Shown here: positions 40,879 through 49,414 of the stretch, piece by piece
Layout: the number at the start of each line of letters is the position of its first letter
Numbering within the stretch: position 1 is the stretch's first letter
NCBI GenBank assembly: GCA_035532215.1
Contig: DATKRK010000278.1
Span: 1 to 64,000, forward strand
Direction of reading: 5' to 3'
Length of the DNA: 64,000 nt
Source of the DNA: JAICIG01 sp035532215
GTDB taxonomy: Bacteria; Planctomycetota; Planctomycetia; Pirellulales; JAICIG01
Notes under the pieces: model-generated
What the model was told of the DNA's origin: nothing
Database searches by the model: none
The model's input: the letters and a program-made list of their open reading frames with translations, nothing else
Program-made: the position numbers and the translations under genes

Positions 40879-41631
40879 ATGCTCGCTTGCCGCCTGATCC
40901 TCGATCCGCCGGGCCCTGGCGCCTGGAACATGGCGGTCGACGAGGCGCTGCTGGAGAGCGGCGGTCAAGATGACGAGTGGACGCTGCGATTCTACGGCTG
41001 GTCGGAGCCGACCCTCTCGCTCGGGTACTTTCAAAGCGTGGCGAGTCGTCAGATTCACACGGCCAGCCGTTCTTGTCCGCTCGTTCGCCGGCAAAGCGGC
41101 GGGGGCGCCATCGTTCACGATGCAGAACTGACGTATTCGCTAACCGTCCCCGCTCGCCACGCGCTGGCCCGCGACTCGCAACGGCTCTATCGGGCTGTTC
41201 ATGCTGCGTTCGTTGGGGCGTTGGCTTCGGCGGGCATTTCCGCCGAACTGTATGAAACTCTGTCTGCTCCGCGCCCGGCATCTGCTTCCTCCGAACCGTT
41301 TCTGTGCTTCAACCGGCGGGGCATCGGCGACATCTTGATTGGCACGTCAAAAGTGGGGGGCAGCGCCCAACGCCGAAGAGGGGGCTCGGTCTTGCAGCAC
41401 GGCAGCCTGCTGCTACGCCGTTCGGCTGCCGCCCCGGAGTTGCCGGGCATTGAAGATCTATGCCGCCAAGTGCGTTCGTGGGAGGAGTGGCGGTCGTTGT
41501 TTTCGGGCAAGTTAGTGCAGAGTTTGGAGATCGCGGCCCGGGCGGCGCCGCTGAGCGAATCGCTCCGCCAACGGGCGGCGGACCTGGCCCAAGATAAGTA
41601 CGCAGCGCCGTCTTGGAATGCGCGGCGCTAA
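40879..41631 (+). CDS. Lipoate--protein ligase/octanoyltransferase family protein (LplA/LipM type)
   Basis: The 250-residue protein has the biotin/lipoate ligase fold: NMAVDEALLE near residue 18, RFYGWSEPTLSLGYFQ, and the VRRQSGGGAIVHDAELTYS substrate-binding loop, with a conserved lysine in IGTSKVGGSAQRRRGGSVLQHGS. Such enzymes attach lipoate or octanoate to H-protein and oxoacid dehydrogenase E2 subunits. It ends the gcv cluster, so GcvH is the likely acceptor. Whether it is an ATP-using ligase or an ACP-dependent transferase is not clear from sequence. Confidence 0.85.
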   Translation: MLACRLILDPPGPGAWNMAVDEALLESGGQDDEWTLRFYGWSEPTLSLGYFQSVASRQIHTASRSCPLVRRQSGGGAIVHDAELTYSLTVPARHALARDSQRLYRAVHAAFVGALASAGISAELYETLSAPRPASASSEPFLCFNRRGIGDILIGTSKVGGSAQRRRGGSVLQHGSLLLRRSAAAPELPGIEDLCRQVRSWEEWRSLFSGKLVQSLEIAARAAPLSESLRQRAADLAQDKYAAPSWNARR

Positions 41632-42006
41632 AAGGCAATTGCGATAAATTCAGGAATAAAGGGGATTGATTTCCACGACAAATCTGAGAAGATGGCGAAG
41701 GAAGCTGGAACTGAGAGCAGGCGTACACTGCATTCGCAGTGCCGAAGTCAACGGCGGCGCCATGAATGAGTCGCAAGGATCGCAATCGATTAAAGCCGAC
41801 ATTTCGTCGTCGGCGTTTGTTCATACCTATAATGTTTTCAGGCAGTCCGTGTTGGATTGCCGATGAATTGAGTGAGGGCAGTTCATTTATATTTTTCGGT
41901 CAAGATCGAGCGTGCGACAGGGCTTTTAAGCAAGGTGCTCGTATACCGCGCTGATTACGTTGATTCTTGATTGTTCCCGTACCTTTCCGCGGAGCAATGT
42001 CGCGCA
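41632..42006. other. Intergenic region before the FHA gene
   Basis: No convincing gene is seen in these 375 bases. Composition is AT-richer than the surroundings. A perfect TATAAT occurs at 41828-41833, without a good -35 element at the right distance, so it is only a weak promoter candidate for the FHA gene. Confidence 0.45.
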
Positions 42007-42702
42007 ATGGAAGTAAGACTGAAAGTTTTGGTGGGCAAGAGTGCGGGGCAAGAACTGTTGATCCCGGGCCCAAAGTTCTTCATTGGGCGCGCGGAAGACT
42101 GCCAGCTTAGACCTCGAAGCGACTTGATTAGCCGACACCACTGCGCACTGCTGGTGGAAGACGGCTTTTTGGCGATTCGAGATTTCGGCAGCAAAAACGG
42201 CACGCTCGTTAATGGCGAGCGCGTCGCGGGCGAGCGAGAATTGAAAGCAGGCGACAAACTCACGGTCGGGCCGTTGGAGTTCGAAGTTTGTGTCCTCGCC
42301 ACGACTGCCGCCAAAAAACGCCCCAAGGTCGAAAGCGTCAAAGAGGCCGCTGCACGAACAGCGGAAGGCGCCAGCGACAACATCGACGTCAGCCAATGGT
42401 TGACCGATAAGGACAAGGAAGGCTCGACCGAAACGCGGGTGATCAACGTCAACGAGACGAGCGAGATCGACCTGAGTTCAAAACGCGATGCATCGGCGTC
42501 GACCTCGCTTTCCGGGGAAAACTTGGACGGGCAAGCGAGGGAAACGGTCGAAGCAACCGCCGAAAAGGCCGAGGCCGGCAAGGCGGCGCCCGACAAGAAA
42601 CGGACTCCCGGCAAGTTGCCCCCGATTCCTCCGAAAAGCGGTAACCTCGACACTGGGGGCGCCGCGGCCGACGTCTTGAACAAGTTCTTCAAACGCCGTT
42701 GA
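42007..42702 (+). CDS. FHA domain protein
   Basis: The 231-residue protein has an N-terminal forkhead-associated domain (about 1-98) with all key residues: GRAED (Gly27-Arg28), ISRHHC (Ser42, His45) and GSKNGTLVNG (Asn64, Asn69). The remaining half is charged and probably disordered, ending LNKFFKRR. FHA domains bind phosphothreonine and often act with Ser/Thr kinases. No kinase gene is in the window. It is cytoplasmic. Confidence 0.88.
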   Translation: MEVRLKVLVGKSAGQELLIPGPKFFIGRAEDCQLRPRSDLISRHHCALLVEDGFLAIRDFGSKNGTLVNGERVAGERELKAGDKLTVGPLEFEVCVLATTAAKKRPKVESVKEAAARTAEGASDNIDVSQWLTDKDKEGSTETRVINVNETSEIDLSSKRDASASTSLSGENLDGQARETVEATAEKAEAGKAAPDKKRTPGKLPPIPPKSGNLDTGGAAADVLNKFFKRR

Positions 42703-43055
42703 CCAGTTTGACGAAGAAGGGGGGTATAGGCCCCCTGCTCGAACAACGTCAGGCGGGTTTCCATACGGCGGGTCTTCTCGGCAGGGGCAGTCCTTAACGA
42801 GTTGTTGTTGCTCGTTTTGGCAGCGCATCTCGCCCCAGCGCGCCGCTGGACGGATTCTCCCCCGGCCGCCGCCGTGCCTCTCCGCTGCGAACAGTCCATG
42901 CTGGCCTGGAAAACGGCTGCGCGCCCGACTGCGCTCCAAAGCGACCGTTTTGCGCTTGCTCAGGCTACCGCCGCTGGCTAGTTTCAAGCGTTGAATTGCG
43001 GCGATAGCAAGCGTCGTGCGAAGCTACGCAGCCCGCGGGGAAGGAGTAGCACTCT
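42703..43055. other. Intergenic region, no clear gene
   Basis: This 353-base region between the FHA gene and a small conserved protein has no supported gene. A GGGGGTATAGGCCCCC hairpin lies just after the FHA stop (about 42719-42735) and might stop transcription. A good AAGGAG lies near 43040, ahead of the next gene. Confidence 0.45.
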
Positions 43056-43259
43056 ATGTCGACCGATGACGACGCATTGAAACGGCGTTACCGCGAATTC
43101 CTGGATCTAATGCCGCTGACCGAAGCCATTGCCGGGCTTCCGGTCAACGCCGGGCCGCGCAGCCTGACGCACGAGCAGATGGAAGCTCGAGCCCAGACCC
43201 TCGCAACCGCCTTCAAATTGGCTAAACAAACGGTCCGAGAGGCAATTAAGGCGCCTTGA
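43056..43259 (+). CDS. Small hypothetical protein
   Basis: The 67-residue protein has a good ribosome binding site (AAGGAG). It is largely helical and charged: DALKRRYREFLDLMPLTEAI and HEQMEARAQTLATAFKLAKQ. It lacks cysteines and membrane segments. No family was recognised. It probably forms a transcription unit with the next small gene. Confidence 0.6.
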   Translation: MSTDDDALKRRYREFLDLMPLTEAIAGLPVNAGPRSLTHEQMEARAQTLATAFKLAKQTVREAIKAP

Positions 43260-43321
43260 CCCTCATTCTTTGGCCGACTTATAGTTGATAGGGAGCCGAT
43301 GGTCCCCTGGAATTCCCAACC

Positions 43322-43600
43322 GTGCGATCCCCTTTGGACCACGAGGCGTCTCCATTGAAAGCCAGCCGCAAAGAACGTAAGCGAGCCGCGATACTCGGGT
43401 TGGGGCTCGATGGCGACGACGGTCATACCCGTCTGACGCGGGGCAAGAACTTCGTGCTGTATGGCGGTTCGGAAGAAACCCATTCCTCCATGCAGGAAAC
43501 GGCAATCAAGGTCAACGAGCAACTCGACCGCCGCGGCAAGCGCTTGGAAGACGTATCGCCCGGAGAACTGGCCGACATCTTTCGCGACGTCGCCGGCTGA
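43322..43600 (+). CDS. Small hypothetical protein
   Basis: The frame is 92 residues from the GTG at 43322. A TTG at 43355 has a better ribosome binding site (GAGGC about eight bases upstream) and gives an 81-residue form beginning KASRKERKRAAILG. The central part reads GDDGHTRLTRGKNFVLYGGS and is followed by an acidic helix. No family was recognised. It precedes the ECF sigma gene by about 165 bases. Confidence 0.6.
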   Translation: MRSPLDHEASPLKASRKERKRAAILGLGLDGDDGHTRLTRGKNFVLYGGSEETHSSMQETAIKVNEQLDRRGKRLEDVSPGELADIFRDVAG

Positions 43601-43765
43601 CCGCGCCCTGCGGAAGCCCTTGAATCGAACGGCGCCGGCGTTAAGCTCCTGGCGTCGAAGGCTTTTGGGAAGGCAAATCCGCGGGAAACCCGCCCAATGC
43701 CTGAAACCGCAACGCGCTTCGCCGGGTAATCTCTTCCAGAAGGTCGAAGGTTCGGCCGCCGAGGT

Positions 43766-44338
43766 GTGCAGTTGCCCGAGGACGTTCTCGAACTGGTCAG
43801 ACGAAGCCTGAGGGGGGATCAGTCCGCCATGGCTGATCTCGTCGATCAGTTTCGCGGTCAGGTCTTTGGGCTTTGCTACCGCATGTTGGGCCATCGCCAG
43901 GACGCCGAAGACGTGACTCAGGAGGCATTCGTTCGAGCTTTGCGAAGTTTGGCAAGCTTCGACATTCGCCGCGAGTTCCGCCCCTGGCTGCTGGCGATCG
44001 CCGGCAACCGATGCCGTAGTTTTCAAGCCTCGCGGACGCGCCAGCCAAGGCAGACGGACGAAATCGAAAAGCTGCCCGATCGGGCGGGAGACGGGCAGCA
44101 GGCAAGGAATCTGGCCGAGGAAGTCGAATTCGCTTTGAGTCGCTTGCGCGTCGAATATCGGCAGGCTTTCGTTTTGTTTCACGAACACCAACTGAGTTAC
44201 GCGGAAATCGCCGAATCGCTGGATTGCCCGGTGGGAACGGTGAAAACCTGGGTCCGCCGGGCGCGCCGCGAGTTGGCCGATCAATTACGACGCCGCGGCG
44301 TCGTCCAGGAGTTCCCGGATGCAGTGCGCAGAGTTTGA
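43766..44338 (+). CDS. ECF RNA polymerase sigma factor
   Basis: The 190-residue protein has sigma region 2 (VDQFRGQVFGLCYRMLGHRQ and DAEDVTQEAFVRALRSL, residues 27-62) and region 4 (YAEIAESLDCPVGTVKTWVR, residues about 149-168). Region 2 directs -10 recognition and region 4 directs -35 recognition. GTG at 43766 and TTG at 43772 are both possible starts; GAGG suits the TTG. The gene overlaps the anti-sigma gene by 20 bases. Confidence 0.92.
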   Translation: MQLPEDVLELVRRSLRGDQSAMADLVDQFRGQVFGLCYRMLGHRQDAEDVTQEAFVRALRSLASFDIRREFRPWLLAIAGNRCRSFQASRTRQPRQTDEIEKLPDRAGDGQQARNLAEEVEFALSRLRVEYRQAFVLFHEHQLSYAEIAESLDCPVGTVKTWVRRARRELADQLRRRGVVQEFPDAVRRV

Positions 44339-45104
44339 ATCTCGATTGAACGATTTGCTCGATGAGCGATTGCGTCTCGACGCCGACTTCCTGCTGTCGG
44401 AGCATGCCCGGTGCTGCCGCGAGTGCCGCAACCTGGCGGCGGCCTACGAGGCGGTTGTGGTTGGCCTCGAACAGAGCCGTCCGCCGGAACCCGGCGTCGA
44501 TCTGGCCGCGAGAGTCTTAACCGACATGGCGGTCGCATCCGGTTCCTGCTTGCCACGACCAGCCGCGCTGACCGAAGGCCATTCAAAGCGCGTTTTACCA
44601 GGGCGCCAACGCTTATTCGACGGCCGCATCTTGCATCGCCGCGTCTCGATGCTCGCCGCCTTGGCGGCCGCGATGCTGCTGGCCGTCGCTCTGCGCTGGG
44701 CGGTCGGCCCTATCGCAATGGAGCCTGCCGGCCGCAACCACGACGGCTTGGCCCCCCAGAAACAGCCAGGCGAGCCGCTCGTAGTGCAGCACGCGATGGC
44801 GCCGGACACTGTCGCCCGTCTGTCGGGGCGCCAACCGCCGATCTTGGAAGAGCAGGCAACAGGCAGCGATTCCTTCCGCGGTTTGGCGGCCGAAACGAGC
44901 CAGAGTTTCGCGGTGGCCATGCAGCTCTTTCCTGGCGTCGGCGCCGCCCCGCAAGACGCCGGCGAAGCGTCGGCGAACGATCCCGCTTCCGATTGGGTGC
45001 ATGGCCTTTCTGACGGGTTGAAACCGGTGACTCGCCCCACGGCTGGGGCCTTGAACAGCTTCTTGCAATTGCTGGCGGCCGGCGAAAAGGGCTCTCGTTC
45101 ATGA
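44319..45104 (+). CDS. ZAS-type anti-sigma factor
   Basis: The 261-residue protein begins with a zinc-binding anti-sigma domain (HARCCREC, the HX3CX2C motif at about residues 29-36). One membrane helix (MLAALAAAMLLAVALRWAVG) follows, then an exported part of about 130 residues with low-complexity sequence. It probably holds the ECF sigma factor at the membrane. The overlaps (20 bases with sigma, four bases ATGA with the next gene) imply a coupled operon of three genes. Confidence 0.88.
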   Translation: MQCAEFESRLNDLLDERLRLDADFLLSEHARCCRECRNLAAAYEAVVVGLEQSRPPEPGVDLAARVLTDMAVASGSCLPRPAALTEGHSKRVLPGRQRLFDGRILHRRVSMLAALAAAMLLAVALRWAVGPIAMEPAGRNHDGLAPQKQPGEPLVVQHAMAPDTVARLSGRQPPILEEQATGSDSFRGLAAETSQSFAVAMQLFPGVGAAPQDAGEASANDPASDWVHGLSDGLKPVTRPTAGALNSFLQLLAAGEKGSRS

Positions 45105-46960
45105 GGCGTCTGCGGCTCGAACTGTGGCGGAAGTCGCTGATCTGGGCGTGCCTGCTCGCGGTATCGCTCGGCGGCGGGGGCGTCGTAGAAGCCCAAGCGC
45201 CCAACCCCGAAACCGCGCAAGCGGTAAGTCTGGCGGCGCTCGTGCCGTCCGACGTCGGCTTGTGCATCGAGACCGACCGCCTGGCCGAGCACGTCGCGCG
45301 CTTCATGAACGGACCGCTGTTCGAGCGGCTGGCGCACTTCCCGCCGTTGACCCATTGGGTCGGGCAAAACGGCGCCAAGATCGGCATGGCGCAGAGCGAG
45401 TTTCACAAGCGGCTCGGCGCTTCGCCGGCCGAGGTTTGGGCGGGAATTCTGGGCGGGCGAGCGCTGTTCGCCGTTTGGCCGCCGGCCGGCGACAGCACGG
45501 ACGGACCTGCGCTGTTGTTGGTGGAGGCCAAAGATCGGCGCCTGCTCAAGCGAGTGCTCGACAATCTCGTCGCCCTGCAGCGCGACGCCGGGAAGTTGAA
45601 AAAAACATCGACGCTCGAACACGCCGGCCTGCGGTGCGAAGTCCATTGGCTCGCCTCGGGCGAGAACCGCGATCAACTTTACCTCACCACGCTCGATAAC
45701 CTAGCGATCGTCGCCAACGACGAAGGCCTGATTCGCGACGCACTTTCCTTGAGTGCATCGGCCGAGGGACCTCGCGGCGCGTTGGCCTCGCTTCCAGGAT
45801 ACGCGGCGGGCAGCCAGCGGCTCTCGTCGCAAACCGCCGTGCGGTTATTCGTCAATCCGCGTCCCTGGGACGCAGGGCTGCTGGCCGATTTGAAACGCAA
45901 GCCGCCCGAATCGCAGGACGCGCGATTCCAGAAAGCGATGATCGAGACCTGGCAAGCCACCGATTACATTGTCGCCGGACTCGAATTGGGCTCTCAAGCG
46001 ACGCTGGAAAGTTTCGCCGCTTGGCGCACCTCGGACCTGCCGCCGGCCGTGCGCGAGGCGGCCGAAAGCGTCAGCGGAGGCGCCGCGTTCGCCGAGCGGA
46101 TTCCCCGCCACGCACTGGCGGCGGTCGCCGGCCGAATTGATTGGGGACGGCTCGTTTGGCGTTTCGCGCTGCCCAGGCGCGCTGCGGCCAACGCGGTCGA
46201 CGAGCCAGGGGCCGAGATCGTGCCTGGCATATCGGGCGATTGGTTGTTGCCCGCCGCTTTGGCGCACGGCATCGGCCCCGATTTCGGCGCCTATCTCGTG
46301 CCGCGCCCCGACGAGGCTTCCCGTGAGCACGAATCGCGGCTCCCGATGGATTTGGTCGCGGGCCTGCAAACCCGCCCGCTGGAACCGGGCGACGGGCGAC
46401 CGTCGCTGGCCAAGCTGGCCGAACCCGTGGTGCATAGTCTGCTGACTTCGGCGACGGCTGCGACCAACGCCCAAGCGGCGCAGCCTGCAGCGAGCTTGGA
46501 GACGATCGACTTGGGCGGCATTGCGATGACTTCGGTCGCCGGTTTGCCTGGTCCCCGCGGCCGGCCGTTGGCGGCCACGTATGCCGTGGTCGGCGACGAT
46601 TTTTGGGTCGCGAGTTCTCCGGCGGCGCTGCGCCGCGCGGTGGAGTTGCCTGCTGCAGATTCGTTAGCCGCTGCGGCGACGTTCGATCGCGTAAAAAACC
46701 CGAGCCACTTGTTCTACGTCGACCTGAAAGGCGTCCGGCAACTGCTGGCATCGTCGCCCGGGATCGTCGAGTTTCTGGCTGCCAGCAAAGGACTCGACCG
46801 TGACGCGGCTCGGCGCAGCTTTCGCGAATTGCTGGCGATCGGCGAACTTGCCGATGCGGTTTCGGTCGCCGCCCGGCTTGATGAAACGGGCGTAGCGGCC
46901 AGCCTTTCCATCGCCGCGCAAAGCCCGCTAGCAGCCGAAACCCGCGCAGGCGCCGACTGA
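45101..46960 (+). CDS. Large exported protein of the sigma operon, unknown family
   Basis: The 619-residue protein has a signal peptide (IWACLLAVSLGGGGVVEAQA). Its mature part has repeated blocks such as LPLFERLAH-like helices, VDLKGVRQLL and GDDFWVASSPAALRRAV, consistent with two related substrate-binding-like halves. No cysteine-rich or catalytic motif is visible. It is translationally coupled to the anti-sigma factor, so it may be the exported sensor or effector of the ECF system. No family was recognised with confidence. Confidence 0.7.
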   Translation: MRRLRLELWRKSLIWACLLAVSLGGGGVVEAQAPNPETAQAVSLAALVPSDVGLCIETDRLAEHVARFMNGPLFERLAHFPPLTHWVGQNGAKIGMAQSEFHKRLGASPAEVWAGILGGRALFAVWPPAGDSTDGPALLLVEAKDRRLLKRVLDNLVALQRDAGKLKKTSTLEHAGLRCEVHWLASGENRDQLYLTTLDNLAIVANDEGLIRDALSLSASAEGPRGALASLPGYAAGSQRLSSQTAVRLFVNPRPWDAGLLADLKRKPPESQDARFQKAMIETWQATDYIVAGLELGSQATLESFAAWRTSDLPPAVREAAESVSGGAAFAERIPRHALAAVAGRIDWGRLVWRFALPRRAAANAVDEPGAEIVPGISGDWLLPAALAHGIGPDFGAYLVPRPDEASREHESRLPMDLVAGLQTRPLEPGDGRPSLAKLAEPVVHSLLTSATAATNAQAAQPAASLETIDLGGIAMTSVAGLPGPRGRPLAATYAVVGDDFWVASSPAALRRAVELPAADSLAAAATFDRVKNPSHLFYVDLKGVRQLLASSPGIVEFLAASKGLDRDAARRSFRELLAIGELADAVSVAARLDETGVAASLSIAAQSPLAAETRAGAD

Positions 46961-47397
46961 AAGCTGGCGGACCACGCCCGCGCAGGGTCTTGCGACCGCC
47001 GATCCAAACGGCCTCGGCATCCGTACTGCATGGGTCGCGGCGAGCCGCGCCCTGTAACGACCGGGGACCTGGCGCCGCTCTAGCCCGGATTATTCATCAG
47101 CCCACACTAACCCGAAGCGCAAGCGAGGTGGAGCAATCGCCTTACCTCGCTAGCGCTTCGGGTTAGTGTGAAGCGCTTTGTCGAGCATTCTCGGGGTTGA
47201 TGAATAATCCGGACTAGAGGGTGCAGAATTCGGGGGGGCGCCGGCAAATCTCGACCTCGATCGCGCCCGTTGAGGTTGTTCGCCGGCCGCAATGCGGTTT
47301 CAATAGGGGCGGATCACGAATGCAGGCCGGACCGGCGCCGGCATCGGAATCGGAGTTTGCCGCCGGGAGGTCTCGAAGTGTGCAAAGGAGTCGGATG
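46961..47397. other. Intergenic region with palindromic element
   Basis: No gene is seen in the 437 bases before the start of the next CDS. The region contains copy 2 of the 136-bp palindrome (47081-47216). An open frame beginning at 47221 runs into the next gene, but its first 59 codons show no protein-like features. Confidence 0.5.
47081..47216. repeat. 136-bp nested palindromic element, copy 2
   Basis: It is the same length as copy 1 (20880-21015) and differs at scattered positions. It begins TAGCCCGGATTATTCATC and ends GATGAATAATCCGGACTA. The right arm is slightly degenerate, and the inner inverted pair is kept, with compensating context. It lies 120 bases after a stop codon, so unlike copy 1 it does not touch a gene. 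Confidence 0.85.
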
Positions 47398-48636
47398 ATG
47401 CGCGTGTTTTCCATCTGCCGGAACGGATGCTGCTGCGCTCTGCTGGCCTTGGCCGGGCTTTCTCCGGCCGCGGCTCAAGAGCGGCTGCCCGCGCCGCGCC
47501 GCAATCCGCCGCCCGCGCGGCGCAGCGGAGAGCGCGTCGACCGGCTGCGTAAAATCGGCGGTCAGTTTGTCGGCGCTTTGACGGCCGATCCGCAATCGGC
47601 GCCCAAGCCGTTGGAAGTTTCCAAGCTCAACGAGGGCATTCTCTCGTTGCTCGAGCCGCTGCTGACCCAGGAACGCGCGCTCGAATCGCTGCACATCGGC
47701 TTCGACCCGGCAGGGACGAACTTTGCGCGTGACACGGTCAAGCTGCGAGGCAACGCCCGGCTGAAGCATACCCGCTGGTCGCCGAACCCGACCCAGATCA
47801 ACGTCGAAGTGCAAGTTCGCATGGCTCGCGCCGAGAACGGCGCGCAGCAGGCTCTGCTGGAAGGCCAATTGCACGTCGAGACCGAGGTCATCCCGCTTGC
47901 CAATCGGGCCATCGCGCGATTCATGAATCGGGCCGAATCTCGACCGCCCGCCGGAACGAACCGGCCGTTGAGTGCGGAAGACGACTTTCGCGCGCGGTTG
48001 CGGGTGAAATTGGAACGCACGCCGCCTTTGACCTCGCTGGACGAGCTCGTCGATCTGGCCGTTTACGTGGCCGGCCTGCGGCTGGCGGTGGTCAACGATC
48101 AGATCGATCGGCTCAAGGATGGCGTGAACGCCGCGGCCGACGAGCGAGCCCGGGCCGCAGTGCTAGCGGAACTGGACCAGGTTCGCCAGAGCCGCGATCA
48201 AATGTTCGACGTCCGCCCGCGCGTCGATCGCGACGAGCGCGGTCGCGCGGCGGCCTTGGTGTTTACGATGGTCAATTCAGGGCTTTCCGGCAACGGGCGA
48301 ATGAATCATCTCGAATTCGTGATCCGCGAATTCGAGCTTCACCTGGTCGTCGACGGCACGTTATTGGAGGGCGTAGAGTTCTATGCTCTGTTCAAGCCCG
48401 TACTGCTCAACACGCTAGAACGTCTGCAAAGCCGCGACCCAGCCACCATCCGGCTGGGGCAAGGCATCCTGCTCGACTCGTTCGGCAATGCTCGGTCGCT
48501 GTTGTTCGGCGAGCCTGTGCGCCCCGGTCCGGCTGACGAAGCCTTGCCGCGGATCGAACCGCCCCCTCAAGCGCCAGAACCGCTTCCGCGGACGCCCGAG
48601 CGACCATTGCCCGGGCCTCAAATCCGTTCTCGCTAG
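47398..48636 (+). CDS. Exported hypothetical protein
   Basis: The 412-residue protein starts at the ATG at 47398, seven bases after AAAGGAG. A signal peptide (CCCALLALAGLSPAAAQ) precedes a Pro/Arg-rich segment. The mature body contains repeated amphipathic blocks and no cysteines: LRGNARLKHTRWSPNPTQIN, LHVETEVIPLANRAIARFMN and RVKLERTPPLTSLDELVDLA. The tail is Pro-rich (PPPQAPEPLPRTPERPLPG). It is probably a periplasmic or cell-wall protein. No family was recognised. Confidence 0.68.
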   Translation: MRVFSICRNGCCCALLALAGLSPAAAQERLPAPRRNPPPARRSGERVDRLRKIGGQFVGALTADPQSAPKPLEVSKLNEGILSLLEPLLTQERALESLHIGFDPAGTNFARDTVKLRGNARLKHTRWSPNPTQINVEVQVRMARAENGAQQALLEGQLHVETEVIPLANRAIARFMNRAESRPPAGTNRPLSAEDDFRARLRVKLERTPPLTSLDELVDLAVYVAGLRLAVVNDQIDRLKDGVNAAADERARAAVLAELDQVRQSRDQMFDVRPRVDRDERGRAAALVFTMVNSGLSGNGRMNHLEFVIREFELHLVVDGTLLEGVEFYALFKPVLLNTLERLQSRDPATIRLGQGILLDSFGNARSLLFGEPVRPGPADEALPRIEPPPQAPEPLPRTPERPLPGPQIRSR

Positions 48637-48967
48637 CACGACCGGCGCAAACCGATCGGATTCTGCACTCCGCGCGGCGTTCCTCGCGCAAACGGAGCTG
48701 CGGCATCCCTGCCGCATTTCCAAAAAGTGGCAAGGATGCCGCTTCTACTGCGCGAACCGAGGGCGCCAGCGGCCAGATTTCCGGGAAAAATTGCCCCAAC
48801 GCTACCGACTCTACGGATTGGAAACCTTAGCAAAACCGCCCATTCTTCCTAATCGCTTGATTTTTACCTAGCGCCCGGTCGATCCTGAGCTTGCGTTGCG
48901 ACGCGTGTCGTTTGTCAGCCCGCCGCGCGGCGGCTCGATGATTTTATCGCAAGTAGGAGGAGCACTG
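48637..48967. other. Gene-free spacer with GGATGCCGC palindrome
   Basis: No gene is seen here. An inverted repeat pairs GCGGCATCCCTGCC (48700-48713) with GGCAAGGATGCCGC (48729-48742). It belongs to the same family as the motifs at 19085 and 53494. A strong AGGAGG lies just ahead of the next gene. Confidence 0.5.
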
Positions 48968-49327
48968 GTGGCCAAGTCCAAAAAGGCGGAAGCGGCGGCG
49001 ACGGTCGATCGCCGCGGCAAAGGGGGCGAACGTCGTAAGGAGAAGCAAGACCGCCGAGTGTCGAGCCAGCCGGTGGCCGTCGAGCGGCGAAAGCTCGAAC
49101 GTCGCGAAAAGGTCAGCCGCCGCCGTCAGATCGATCCCACCACCTGCGAACGCGACTATACGGCCGACGAAGTCGAATTCATGAACGCGCTCGACGACTA
49201 CAAGCGCACCAGCGGGCGGATGTTTCCGACCTGCAGCGAAGTGCTGGAAGTGATCCGCAATCTGGGCTACGCCAAACCGCGCGAAGCGGTCCCGGCTGCC
49301 CCGAATCCTGAGTCGCGCGACGAGTAA
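48968..49327 (+). CDS. Highly basic small hypothetical protein
   Basis: The 119-residue protein starts at a GTG preceded by AGGAGG. The N-terminal half is extremely rich in Lys and Arg (RRGKGGERRKEKQDRR). The C-terminal half has a compact, more ordered domain: DYTADEVEFMNALDDYKRTS and MFPTCSEVLEVIRNLGY. The C-terminal part reads like a small DNA- or RNA-associated domain. No family is assigned. It is upstream of ackA by 87 bases on the same strand. Confidence 0.65.
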   Translation: MAKSKKAEAAATVDRRGKGGERRKEKQDRRVSSQPVAVERRKLERREKVSRRRQIDPTTCERDYTADEVEFMNALDDYKRTSGRMFPTCSEVLEVIRNLGYAKPREAVPAAPNPESRDE

Positions 49328-49414
49328 GTAGGTCGCGCTCGGGTTGACAAAACGCCGGTCGCCGGGCGTAAATACGGGCGTCTCTTCGGTCGCCCGTTAG
49401 AAAAAAACGACGCT

